Source: a virus
Length of the DNA stretch: 38,522 nt
Virus record (IMG/VR): IMGVR_UViG_3300020442_002678
Coordinates: 1 to 38,522 of that record
Reading direction: 5' to 3' (one strand)
The notes beneath the pieces were generated by a model. It made no database searches. It saw only the letters and a program-made list of their open reading frames with translations, and was not told the origin of the DNA. The position numbers were made by a program, and so were the translations under genes. Of the stretch, positions 26,664 to 34,827 are shown piece after piece. The stretch's first letter is position 1, and each line of letters opens with the position of its first letter.

Positions 26664-26693
26664 TTGACAACCCACACATAAATAAGTTATAGT
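26664..26693 (+). promoter_or_regulatory. Composite promoter: sigma70 (TTGACA-18-TATAGT) with embedded late-type motif
   Basis: TTGACA (26664-26669) and TATAGT (26688-26693; 5/6 to consensus) are 18 bases apart, and within the spacer lies CATAAATAA (26677-26685), a one-mismatch T4 late core. The predicted starts are near 26700 (sigma70) and 26690 (late), both upstream of AGGAGA at 26707-26712 and the ATG at 26721. It is the only visible promoter for the following ~12 kb operon. Confidence 0.65.
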
Positions 26694-26720
26694 AGTACAT
26701 AATTATAGGAGAAACTCAGT

Positions 26721-27068
26721 ATGGACGAGAGACTCGAAAAAGCACTAGACTTTGCGAATTATCGAATAACATTAGGCAATCAACAACGTACACTTAAACA
26801 ACGTATTCGTGTTTTACAAACTGTACATTACAATAAGGGTGTGTTTTTTGCAGACTCACAAACTATTAGTTTTGTAAAAGCACTAATCGATTGTGATAAA
26901 AAAGAAAGCGTAATTATTGATTCCAAAGAAAATCCAATAGTAATTGATGACCTAAAGGATTTTTTAGATACACTGCTTAGTGCTTACAACGAATCAATGA
27001 ATGAATACAAAGTTCAATCAGACAAAATTAAAAAGTCGAGAAACATCAAAAGTTTGATGGATTGGTGA
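26721..27068 (+). CDS. Conserved phage protein of unknown function
   Basis: This 115-aa protein is the first gene of the right-hand operon. It starts with an LEKALDFANYR segment and contains TLKQRIRVLQ, then FVKALID, IVIDDLKDFLDTLLSAYNESMNEY and a C-terminal KKSRNIKSL. I recognise this arrangement from small hypothetical proteins of marine T4-like phages; no function is established that I know of. It is mostly helical, acidic in the middle and basic at the end, with no cysteines beyond one. The start has a strong AGGAGA site behind the composite promoter. Its leader resembles that of the nucleotidyltransferase gene (both have TATAGGAGA). Confidence 0.72.
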   Translation: MDERLEKALDFANYRITLGNQQRTLKQRIRVLQTVHYNKGVFFADSQTISFVKALIDCDKKESVIIDSKENPIVIDDLKDFLDTLLSAYNESMNEYKVQSDKIKKSRNIKSLMDW

Positions 27069-27071
27069 TTT

Positions 27072-27989
27072 ATGTCTGAGAAAAAAGGTAACGGCATTTG
27101 CATGTTCGTTTACAATAACGAACAGCTGGATTATACTAAATTTAGTATTATTGCGGCTTTATATGCAAAGAATCATATGAAACAAATTCCTGTAACATTG
27201 ATTACAGATGAAGGTACACAAGGTTGGATAGAACAATCAGTTGATGAAAAACTATTGAACCGTGCTATAGACAATATTGTTATTGATAATGTACAGCATG
27301 AAATGAATCCAAGAAGGCATATGGACAGTCCTTGGACTGAATTTAATGCTCCATTTTACAATAGTAATAAACATCAAATTTTTAATCTCACACCATATGA
27401 AAAAACATTGTTAATTGATACAGATTTTTTAATCTGTAATAATTTTTATGAGTATCTGTTTGATACAGATATATCTATAGGTATGCATAGATACGCTGAA
27501 TATTTAGGCGGCGATATACCATATCTAAATGAAGTTACACTTAATAATGCTGGTATAAATCATTGGTGGAGTACAGTAGTCTATTTTGATCGCAGTGAAG
27601 AAAGCAAACTGTTTTTTGATATTTGGGCTCACGTAAAAGATAATTGGGAATACTACAGCTTGTTATACCAATATCCAAAAGCATTGTTTAGAACAGACTT
27701 TTGTGTTAGTATTGCAAGTCATATGTTAAACGGAATGAACAATGACAACTTTGTACATGACTTTCTAGGAACACCACTTTTAAATATGGATCAACAAGAT
27801 GATCTTACAAAAGTAAATGGTATTGGTGAATTAGTTTTTCTCAAACACAACAGAGCAGAAAAGTGGAAGAATATTTTGTGTAAACACACAAATGATAACC
27901 TACATTTAATGAACAAACGTGCATTAGATAGAAATTATGCCGAACTTATAAAAGAATTTGAAGGAACGGAAATTGTCCAAGCAATCTAA
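27072..27989 (+). CDS. Glycosyltransferase, GT-A fold (GT8-like)
   Basis: This 305-aa protein has the layout of GT8-type retaining glycosyltransferases. An N-terminal strand-helix region (CMFVYNN, then SIIAALYAKN and IPVTLITDEGT) resembles a nucleotide-sugar-binding half, and a DxD metal motif sits at D116-T-D118 in TLLIDTDFLICN. Downstream are an NNAGINHWWSTVVYFDRS segment and an FRTDFCVSIASHML segment typical of acceptor and catalytic parts in related phage proteins. It lies three bases after the 115-aa gene and overlaps the next glycosyltransferase by 17 bases. The donor and acceptor are unknown. Surface glycan or virion protein glycosylation fit the setting; resemblance to T4 DNA glucosyltransferases was not seen. 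Confidence 0.78.
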   Translation: MSEKKGNGICMFVYNNEQLDYTKFSIIAALYAKNHMKQIPVTLITDEGTQGWIEQSVDEKLLNRAIDNIVIDNVQHEMNPRRHMDSPWTEFNAPFYNSNKHQIFNLTPYEKTLLIDTDFLICNNFYEYLFDTDISIGMHRYAEYLGGDIPYLNEVTLNNAGINHWWSTVVYFDRSEESKLFFDIWAHVKDNWEYYSLLYQYPKALFRTDFCVSIASHMLNGMNNDNFVHDFLGTPLLNMDQQDDLTKVNGIGELVFLKHNRAEKWKNILCKHTNDNLHLMNKRALDRNYAELIKEFEGTEIVQAI

Positions 27990-28854
27990 AGAATATCCAA
28001 AAAGAGGATTTGTTACGCTAGGTATCAATACTGACCAAGATAATATTAGATATTGTTATGGTTTGGCTTGTAGTATTAAATCATGTGATCCTAATGCTAG
28101 TGTTACATTGATAGTTGATAAGGATAAAATCGGAAATGTGCAAAGTTATTACCAAAATGTCTTTGACTACATTGTAGAATTGCCACACGGCAATAGTGCT
28201 CACAAAGATGGATTTCATGGAATGAATTTGTGGCAGATTTATCATTGTACACCTTATGAAGAAACAATCTACGTTGACTATGATACGATATTCTCAAATG
28301 TAGATGTTGATACATTATGGGATATATTATCAAATGGTGATATAAGTATTCCTTCAGACGCAATGAATTATAGAAATCTTAGAATAGATTATTCAAAGAG
28401 ATTTGAATTTGAAGTGCAGTACAGATTGCCAAAACTTTTTAATAACCTAATTTATTTTCATAAAAATAGTGTGCTAGCAGAACAATGGTTTAAAATGGCT
28501 GATCCAGTTCTTCAAAATTGGAGAGATGTTTATTCACATTTGTTTACAGATAAAAAACCAGAAACTTTTAATAAAAATATCTTAGCCAATGTAGTTACCC
28601 ATTTTTTAGATATGGAAATACAAGTCTCTACGAGATTAAACAATTTGTATGATTTACATTTAAACAGTCATGGAGTATTTTTAAATCCAGATGAGATACC
28701 TCAAAATTGGACTGATTCATTGAATTATTGGGTTACAGATGCAGGTAGAGTACAAATAGAAAACAGCGTAATCGGTGGTGGAATTATTCACTATAGTGAT
28801 GAGTTATTTTTAACAGACGAAGTGTTGGATGTCTTCAGAACCAAAGTTACTTAG
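27973..28854 (+). CDS. Glycosyltransferase, GT-A fold (GT8-like), TTG start
   Basis: This ~293-aa protein is related in layout to its upstream neighbour. It opens with a GFVTLGIN segment and a YCYGLACSIKS helix, then has a DYD metal motif at residues 102-104 (TIYVDYDTIFSN), and ends with GGGIIHYSD, similar to the His-bearing C-terminal motif of GT8 enzymes. An upstream TTG (27958) also fits the frame, but I chose the TTG at 27973 because AAGGA (27961-27965) lies seven bases ahead of it. No ATG is available before the conserved start. It overlaps both neighbours (17 and 26 bases). It may extend the same glycan as the preceding enzyme. Confidence 0.78.
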   Translation: MSKQSKEYPKRGFVTLGINTDQDNIRYCYGLACSIKSCDPNASVTLIVDKDKIGNVQSYYQNVFDYIVELPHGNSAHKDGFHGMNLWQIYHCTPYEETIYVDYDTIFSNVDVDTLWDILSNGDISIPSDAMNYRNLRIDYSKRFEFEVQYRLPKLFNNLIYFHKNSVLAEQWFKMADPVLQNWRDVYSHLFTDKKPETFNKNILANVVTHFLDMEIQVSTRLNNLYDLHLNSHGVFLNPDEIPQNWTDSLNYWVTDAGRVQIENSVIGGGIIHYSDELFLTDEVLDVFRTKVT

Positions 28855-29830
28855 AGAACTACAAAAAGAAAAGCCTAGTCATAAATGGTATGTTTACTAT
28901 GATGTAGACACAGGTGATATCGTCACGGTAACCAACAAAGAAAAAGATTTCATACATCATCCGCATCTAATTACAGACAGTGATGATGCAAGGCAAATGC
29001 TAATGGGCTTTGTTGACCCAAAAAAATATGCTATTGTAGACATCAATGGTGAACTTAAACTTGTTGAGAAATCAGCAGTAATTAGGATCAAAGAAGCTGA
29101 AAACAAACTTAGTATTGTGCCTATAAGCAAAACACAAGCAGATGTTAATATATTCTTGTACAATAATCAATGGAAGATGGAAGTAAACTTTAGTCAAGAT
29201 ACATTGTATAGAATGACAGGCAAACGTTTCTTTAGAAATGTAAGTGTTAATCCTGAATCAGGAGCATACGATCCTATTAACCTATATCTAATAAAAAACA
29301 ATGATCCTAACTTTCTAATCAAAACAATAACAATTGATCCTGCTGAATTAATCGACGAGGGATATTTGATATATGACTTAACACCTCTTAGAAGGTTGTG
29401 TAATCTAACTGAGATATCAATAATGACTAGGAAAATTTTTAGTAGTTATAGATTGCAACGTAGAGTAAACTTTACTGGAGTTGAGTATACTACTAGATAT
29501 ACCAAAAGACGTAATTTTTGTGTACCAACACCAGTTGACAACGATATTGCTTGTGACTTTACTATCCAACAAATTGATGACAAACAATTCATAAAAAGCA
29601 ATTTTGCCAACCCACAGGACGAGAAGATATATAAAGATATAGGAATTTATTTGACAGAACCGCGTAATCCTAATAGATTAGTAGGAATGCTTAATCTCCC
29701 ACTTAAAGAGATAGGATGGCAAAACACAATAGAAATTAATACTGATATTGATTTACTTACTTGCGGATTTTTATGCAAAGACGGCGCAAATTTAACCTTT
29801 GACTATGCAACCACGGAGCAATCACAATGA
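28829..29830 (+). CDS. Unknown protein of the glycosyltransferase/radical SAM operon
   Basis: I do not recognise this 333-aa protein. It starts inside the end of the second glycosyltransferase (ATG 28829, weak ribosome site) and ends in an ATGA overlap with the third. It is strand-rich, with regular alternation of hydrophobic residues, short polar turns and several basic clusters (KRFFRNVSV near 130, RLQRRVNF near 210). No metal, nucleotide-binding or membrane motifs are visible, and only four cysteines. A repeated pattern of a strand followed by a P-x-N-L-Y-L type turn suggests stacked beta domains. It could be a structural or carbohydrate-binding protein in the virion, or a non-catalytic partner of its neighbours. 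Confidence 0.6.
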   Translation: MSSEPKLLRELQKEKPSHKWYVYYDVDTGDIVTVTNKEKDFIHHPHLITDSDDARQMLMGFVDPKKYAIVDINGELKLVEKSAVIRIKEAENKLSIVPISKTQADVNIFLYNNQWKMEVNFSQDTLYRMTGKRFFRNVSVNPESGAYDPINLYLIKNNDPNFLIKTITIDPAELIDEGYLIYDLTPLRRLCNLTEISIMTRKIFSSYRLQRRVNFTGVEYTTRYTKRRNFCVPTPVDNDIACDFTIQQIDDKQFIKSNFANPQDEKIYKDIGIYLTEPRNPNRLVGMLNLPLKEIGWQNTIEINTDIDLLTCGFLCKDGANLTFDYATTEQSQ

Positions 29831-30807
29831 CAAAAGTACCCATCAACGAATTTGACATTGTATACATTAGTTACGATGAACCAAATGCAGAACAAAACTA
29901 TGCAGATCTATTAGATAAATGCCCGTGGGCAAAACGCAGTCACGGAGTATGGGGCAGTGATGCCGCACATAAAGCCGCGGCGGCAATGAGCGATACTGAT
30001 AGATTTATTACTATTGATGCAGATAACATTGTAAGAGATGATTTTTTCAATGTTGAATTAGACATGAATAAAATTAGAGAAACAGATGTGATAAGTTGGG
30101 CAGGCAAAAATGCAGTCAATGGTTTGGTATATGGAAATGGTGGAATAAAATGTTGGCCCGTGGATGTTGTCAACAGAATGCGTACACATGAAGCGGCTCC
30201 TGAAAGTGATAAAGCAAATCAAGTTGATTTTTGTTGGAGTATAAGATATGTTCAAATGAACAATGTCTATTGTGATGTAATGAACAATGGTAGTCCTCTA
30301 CAGGCATGGAGAGCAGGTTTCCGTGAAGGTGTTAAGATGGGTTTAGAAGGAGGAGATGTTGTTGATCCTAAAGACCTTAAACGTATTCATCAGGACAACT
30401 ATAGAAGATTGTTGGTATGGATGAGTATAGGAGAAGATGCTACAAATGGTTTGTGGGCAATCTACGGAGCAAGACTTGGCTGTCACATGACAAATGTAGA
30501 AAGACGCAAATGGGACTGGCGTAATGTAAGAGATTTTGATTGGCTCAGCAACTTTTTTAGAGATGAACTATTCCCTGAATTTGAAGGCGGTGATCAACTG
30601 TGCGTAAATACTGGAGTCACATGGGATTGGAATAAACTTAAAGCTAAAACTGTAGAACTAGGAGAAGACCTCAGAGGAAAACTAGATTTAGAGATAAGTG
30701 ATTTAGATTGGACTGGCAGTAGATTTTTCAAAAGAGTTTACAAAAATCCTCATAGACTAGGAGCAATGGTCAGAGAGGGCGAAGTGGATGATACCATCGC
30801 AGACTAA
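29827..30807 (+). CDS. Glycosyltransferase-like protein (GT2-like, ISYDEPNAE type)
   Basis: This 326-aa protein begins FDIVYISYDEPNAEQNYADLL, a signature I associate with glycosyltransferase-like proteins in marine T4-like phages. A DAD metal motif at D64-A-D66 (RFITIDADNIV) follows an AHKAAAAM helix, consistent with a GT-A fold. An NGLVYGNGGIKCWP segment near residues 98-112 resembles the acceptor loop. The C-terminal 130 residues are rich in Trp and Arg and may bind substrate. The start is in an ATGA overlap with GGAG in front, and the end overlaps the first radical SAM gene by 20 bases. Donor and acceptor are unknown. Confidence 0.72.
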   Translation: MTKVPINEFDIVYISYDEPNAEQNYADLLDKCPWAKRSHGVWGSDAAHKAAAAMSDTDRFITIDADNIVRDDFFNVELDMNKIRETDVISWAGKNAVNGLVYGNGGIKCWPVDVVNRMRTHEAAPESDKANQVDFCWSIRYVQMNNVYCDVMNNGSPLQAWRAGFREGVKMGLEGGDVVDPKDLKRIHQDNYRRLLVWMSIGEDATNGLWAIYGARLGCHMTNVERRKWDWRNVRDFDWLSNFFRDELFPEFEGGDQLCVNTGVTWDWNKLKAKTVELGEDLRGKLDLEISDLDWTGSRFFKRVYKNPHRLGAMVREGEVDDTIAD

Positions 30808-31912
30808 AACTTGCAAGCTAGCCTCAAATGGCTATGATCAAAGATCAAAGGGTGCTTGTTGTTTTATTAAAAATGGTTGGGACAAATTCCCTAGTCCTGG
30901 TACTGTTAAAGGATATTTAAATTCAGCATTTATAAAAGAAGTTAGACATGCACTTGCCAATGGTGAAGAACATAGTGCATGTGAAAAATGCTGGCAAGAC
31001 GAAGCAAACGGTAAAAAAAGTAAAAGAATACATGCTGATGTTAATTTAGATTCACAACCAGACGGAGTGCTCACACAGCTTTCACTTTTTAGTGGAAACA
31101 AGTGTAATTTAGCATGTAGAACTTGTGGCGCACATAGTAGCACTGGATGGTTTAAGGAACATCAATACATACTTAAACAAACAGATAATTTTCCTGGTGT
31201 TTATGATAAAGCTAAGATCAAAAATTTTTCAAACAAAATCAATGTACCACTAGACAAACTACAATACATAGAAGTTCTTGGAGGTGAACCTTTTTACGAA
31301 ACAGAGCATTTAGAATTTTTAGAAAGAGTTTGTAGAGAAGCTGATCCTAGTAAGATTACACTTTTTTATAGCACCAATGGCACCAAAACAATAGAGCCTA
31401 GTATTGAAAAAATGTTCAACAAGTTTAAAAATATTATGATTAGTTTTAGCATAGATGCAGTAGGAAAACGTTTTGAGTATATAAGAACACTAGGCGTATG
31501 GGATCAAGTTGAAGAAACTATAGCATATTGGAAAAGTAGACCTAATGTATCTTTGAAAAACCATGCTACTATGAGTGTGTTAAATATAATGTATGCCAAC
31601 GAAGTTTGGAAATATTTTACTGATGTACATGGATTTGAGAACAATCAAATTGGTTATACATATGCAATATTTCCACCGCATTACAATTACAGTGTAATAA
31701 GCAATGCTACTAAAACTAAACACATGGATTGGATATTAAACAGTTTGTCTTTTGGACAGCATACAAAAAGTATACAAAGCTATTTTAAAAATGCAGAATA
31801 TAATGAACAAAATTTTAAGTACTTTCTTGATGCAATCAAATACACCAACGATTTTAGAAAATTGGATATACAAGATTATTTGCCGGAACTTTGCAAGGTG
31901 TTAAATTTATGA
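30788..31912 (+). CDS. Radical SAM protein 1 with N-terminal SPASM/twitch-like module
   Basis: This 374-aa protein carries the radical SAM cluster motif C106-NLA-C110-RT-C113 (CX3CX2C), which binds a [4Fe-4S] cluster and SAM to make a 5'-deoxyadenosyl radical. A GGEP motif at 165-168, a YSTNGT strand and an ISFSIDAVG strand complete the core barrel. The first 75 residues form a cysteine module (GACCFI at about 22-27, then ACEKCWQDE at about 63-71) resembling a SPASM/twitch auxiliary-cluster domain but placed before the core. The ATG lies inside the glycosyltransferase gene behind AGAGGG. Substrate unknown; SPASM relatives act on peptides and on sugars or aminoglycosides. Confidence 0.85.
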   Translation: MIPSQTKTCKLASNGYDQRSKGACCFIKNGWDKFPSPGTVKGYLNSAFIKEVRHALANGEEHSACEKCWQDEANGKKSKRIHADVNLDSQPDGVLTQLSLFSGNKCNLACRTCGAHSSTGWFKEHQYILKQTDNFPGVYDKAKIKNFSNKINVPLDKLQYIEVLGGEPFYETEHLEFLERVCREADPSKITLFYSTNGTKTIEPSIEKMFNKFKNIMISFSIDAVGKRFEYIRTLGVWDQVEETIAYWKSRPNVSLKNHATMSVLNIMYANEVWKYFTDVHGFENNQIGYTYAIFPPHYNYSVISNATKTKHMDWILNSLSFGQHTKSIQSYFKNAEYNEQNFKYFLDAIKYTNDFRKLDIQDYLPELCKVLNL

Positions 31913-32883
31913 GTTACTGCAAATTATTCAAACATGGACTAACTATTGACCCAGACGGCAGTGTATATCCTTGTTGTGTAATGGACAAAGGTAACGGATA
32001 TCCAAAGTACTCTCTTGAAGATGATTGGCGTAGCAAACATATGGAGATGTATGAACAAAGTAAGCACGGCTGGGTTGATAGATGTCATGGGTGTAAAACT
32101 GTTGAAGAACGAGATGGCTCTAGCTATAGAACAACATATAATAAAAAATTAGAAGGTTATGAAGATTCTGATGGAATATTATTTTGGGATCTAAAAATCA
32201 ATAATACATGTAATCTTGCTTGTAGGATATGTGGAGGTCACAGTAGCAGTACTTGGGAAAAAATTGTTAAAGAAAATCCTGATATGCCTCTAGGTGTTCA
32301 TTACGGAAAACAAAATAGAAAGAAATGGCACAAGGAAGTAAAAGACCTGACCACAGAATTACATGATGCAATGGAAATAAAGTTCACAGGTGGTGAACCT
32401 ATTATGATTCCACAAGTAAGGAAAATAATAGATTACTTGATTGAAAAAGATCTTGCAAAAAATATTAACCTCGCACTGACAACAAATGGCACTTGGGATC
32501 TAAGTGCATACTACGAAAAGTTTCGCAAGTTTAAAGCGACAACGGTGACAATAAGTGCGGACGGTGTTGGACCTCTGTTCAACTATCTTAGACAAAATGC
32601 AGACTGGGAGCAAGTTTGGCCCAACATTTTAGACATGAAGAAAAATATAGAACAGATTTATATTTTATGCACACCACAAGCACTTAACAATCATCTATTA
32701 GATGATATAAGAGATTTCTTCAAACAACACGATATCCACTGTGTTTTCAATCAGCCTGTATACAGTCCAAGTTGGATGAAGCCTGAAGCATTAGATGAAC
32801 CTCGGTTACGCAAGAAGTTTATTGAACAAATGACTTTGTTAGATCAAATACATGGCACTGATTATAGAGAGTTTATGCCATGA
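31909..32883 (+). CDS. Radical SAM protein 2 with N-terminal SPASM-like module
   Basis: This 324-aa protein has CX3CX2C at C101-NLA-C105-RI-C108, GGEP at 161-164 and an LALTTNGTWD strand, as in radical SAM barrels. Its N-terminus is a textbook-looking SPASM start, TIDPDGSVYPCCVMD, followed by an iron-ligand pair RCHGCK near residue 60, again ahead of the core. I chose the ATG at 31909 over an upstream TTG (31891) because it has AAGG ten bases ahead and gives the usual ATGA overlap with the preceding stop. The protein ends in another ATGA overlap with the third radical SAM gene. Confidence 0.85.
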   Translation: MSYCKLFKHGLTIDPDGSVYPCCVMDKGNGYPKYSLEDDWRSKHMEMYEQSKHGWVDRCHGCKTVEERDGSSYRTTYNKKLEGYEDSDGILFWDLKINNTCNLACRICGGHSSSTWEKIVKENPDMPLGVHYGKQNRKKWHKEVKDLTTELHDAMEIKFTGGEPIMIPQVRKIIDYLIEKDLAKNINLALTTNGTWDLSAYYEKFRKFKATTVTISADGVGPLFNYLRQNADWEQVWPNILDMKKNIEQIYILCTPQALNNHLLDDIRDFFKQHDIHCVFNQPVYSPSWMKPEALDEPRLRKKFIEQMTLLDQIHGTDYREFMP

Positions 32884-33662
32884 CAACATTTGGAAAGCAA
32901 GCTCTAACTGACAATGAATTTGATGAATTGTATGACGACTATGTAAAATGGTTGCTAAACTACAAAGTAAACATTGATGCTACACATAGATGCATGTTAG
33001 CTTGTGCATTTTGTAGCAGGACAATTTTAGATTGGGGAATGGATCAGGTCAAAGATTATCAAAATGCTTATGGAGATCTAACAATACAAGACGCTGTAAG
33101 ATTAGGCAACACATTTAAAACACAAATGTTTTGCGGTAATATAAGTGATCCAATTTACAATCCACAGTTTTTAGAAATACTTGATGCACTAGGAGACACA
33201 ACTACAGAACGTGTACAAATACATACCAACGGTAGCCACAAAAAACAAGAATGGTGGCACCAGTTAGTTGATATTTGCAACAGCAAAAAATATTTTACAG
33301 AAATGATTTTTGGCATAGATGGCATTGATCAAAAGACTGCATTGCACAGAAAGAATCAAAAATTTGATGAAAGTTGGTATGCTATGACATACTGTAAACA
33401 AAATTTAAATCCAAAAAACAGTCTTGTTACATGGCAGTTTATACCTTTCAAATACAATCAACATGAAATCGAACAAGCCAAACAGTTGGCAAAGCAACAC
33501 AAAATAAGATTCTTGACTGTAAAAAGCGGTAGGTTTGGATACGACAATGGTCCTTTAGATCCGCCAGATGATCAAAATCTATACAGTACAAATATACAAA
33601 GCACAAGAGAATTTATTAGATATGATCAAGGCGAGGAACACACTGAGGAGGTCAAAGTATGA
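32880..33662 (+). CDS. Radical SAM protein 3 (core domain only)
   Basis: This 260-aa protein has the CX3CX2C cluster at C38-MLA-C42-AF-C45 very near its N-terminus, with no preceding SPASM-like module. GGEP is replaced by an FCGNISDPIYNP segment, followed by QIHTNGS and MIFGIDGID strands that fit the barrel. It is the shortest of the array. Its missing auxiliary module appears to be the separate 103-aa protein encoded immediately downstream, joined by an ATGA overlap with a strong GAGGAGG ribosome site, so the two are probably made in similar amounts and work as a pair. Confidence 0.83.
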   Translation: MTTFGKQALTDNEFDELYDDYVKWLLNYKVNIDATHRCMLACAFCSRTILDWGMDQVKDYQNAYGDLTIQDAVRLGNTFKTQMFCGNISDPIYNPQFLEILDALGDTTTERVQIHTNGSHKKQEWWHQLVDICNSKKYFTEMIFGIDGIDQKTALHRKNQKFDESWYAMTYCKQNLNPKNSLVTWQFIPFKYNQHEIEQAKQLAKQHKIRFLTVKSGRFGYDNGPLDPPDDQNLYSTNIQSTREFIRYDQGEEHTEEVKV

Positions 33663-33970
33663 AGAAACTTAAACCACAATGTATGCCTCATAGATTTGAT
33701 TTTAGCAAAGCTAAGGATTTAGGAAACTTTCCTAATTTTACCAGTGCTGGATTTATGATGCCTTGTTGTTGGTTAGATCATATGCCTCTCAAACAAGAAA
33801 ACTATGCTAATTTGTGGGACGAAGAACTAAACATAAAAAATGTTGATTCTATTGAAGAAATATTGTATAGTAAACAATGGAAAGAATTTTTCAAAATGTT
33901 AATGAATGACCAGGAAAAAGCACATCCTATTTGTTGGAAAAACTGTGCAGTTGATGTTGAGGATGAATGA
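33659..33970 (+). CDS. Free-standing SPASM-like cysteine protein, partner of radical SAM protein 3
   Basis: This 103-aa protein has C36-C37 in an AGFMMPCCWLD segment, a short region with VDSIEEILYSKQW that matches the linker helix of SPASM domains, and C92-x3-C96 in HPICWKNC, plus an N-terminal C8. This order (cysteine pair, an S-x-E-E-I helix, C-x(2,3)-C) parallels the N-terminal modules of the other radical SAM proteins in the operon. It therefore looks like an auxiliary iron-sulfur domain encoded on its own. Strong GAGGAGG precedes the ATG. Metal binding is inferred from cysteine layout only. Confidence 0.68.
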   Translation: MKKLKPQCMPHRFDFSKAKDLGNFPNFTSAGFMMPCCWLDHMPLKQENYANLWDEELNIKNVDSIEEILYSKQWKEFFKMLMNDQEKAHPICWKNCAVDVEDE

Positions 33971-34827
33971 TGCAAAAACTGTGGATATTTGGTGATAGTC
34001 ATGCTGATCCAAATTCTAATTACAAAGAATATAAACATATCCGTCTGCACGAATTACAAAACATCGATGAGTTTGAACATACGTCAACTATACTCAATGT
34101 TTACAGTGAAAAAACTGGACAACGTTATGATACAAATTGTTTAACTTACGAAGGATGGGCTCATTGGTTGTCCAAAGAATATGATGTAGAAAATTATGCA
34201 CAAGTTGGAATAGGCGGTGACACTTGTTTTTTACGTCTTACTAACAAAACTGATGAACATACAGACTGTAAAAATATCAAGGTGATTTTTATATTAGCTG
34301 ATATATCAGATCGTGTGCCAATGATGGGCTACGAAGCTAGTAAGCAATGGAGTTTTTTATTTCATGCATATGATAAAAAGGATTATGATAAAATTATAGG
34401 CAAATCAAATAAGACCGGTGATTGGATAGACACTTACCACAAATATCACGAGTTTGCAAAAACTTTTATGATGGATCATGTAGAAACAGATGAGTATCAA
34501 AATAGGATTAAATTATTTCTAGGTGCTTTGGATCATTATGCTGGATTTTTTAAAAGTTTTATATGTATACCGGTTAACAAATATAAGTACACCGCAACAG
34601 AATGGCACAAGCAACATACTTTTCAAAACATGGAGGTTAGATATGATCTAACTCTAGAGCCTCTAGCAAGGCAAGGTGAAATGCCAAATGAAATGTATCA
34701 AGAAGTGTTTAGAGGCAAAAAACAAGGACGCTTAAAGCCAAAAAATTTATGGCCCAATCATTTAGATACAAAACACAATCGCTATTTTTATGAGCAGATG
34801 AAAGAATGGATAGAAACAGATGGGTAG
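33970..34827 (+). CDS. SGNH/GDSL-family hydrolase or acyltransferase
   Basis: This 285-aa protein shows the SGNH blocks: WIFGDSHAD with the nucleophile S10, a GIGGDTCF segment that may supply the oxyanion Gly, a loosely conserved strand with ADISDR, and HLDTKHNRY with D266 and H269 as the DxxH acid-base pair. Such enzymes remove or transfer acyl groups on sugars, peptidoglycan or lipids. ATG 33967 is also in frame, but 33970 has AGGA six bases ahead, a better spacing. No signal peptide is present, so it would act in the cytoplasm or be carried in the virion. Placed between radical SAM genes, it probably edits the same substrate. Confidence 0.78.
   Translation: MQKLWIFGDSHADPNSNYKEYKHIRLHELQNIDEFEHTSTILNVYSEKTGQRYDTNCLTYEGWAHWLSKEYDVENYAQVGIGGDTCFLRLTNKTDEHTDCKNIKVIFILADISDRVPMMGYEASKQWSFLFHAYDKKDYDKIIGKSNKTGDWIDTYHKYHEFAKTFMMDHVETDEYQNRIKLFLGALDHYAGFFKSFICIPVNKYKYTATEWHKQHTFQNMEVRYDLTLEPLARQGEMPNEMYQEVFRGKKQGRLKPKNLWPNHLDTKHNRYFYEQMKEWIETDG

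Noticed and set aside
26640-26670. Terminator after the Gly-Tyr fibre gene
   Set aside because: The A-run has no preceding hairpin; read-through into the operon is as likely as a new start.
27072-28854. T4-type DNA glucosyltransferases
   Set aside because: DxD-bearing GT-A/GT8-like layout, unlike the GT-B fold T4 alpha- and beta-glucosyltransferases; no hydroxymethylation genes are in the window.
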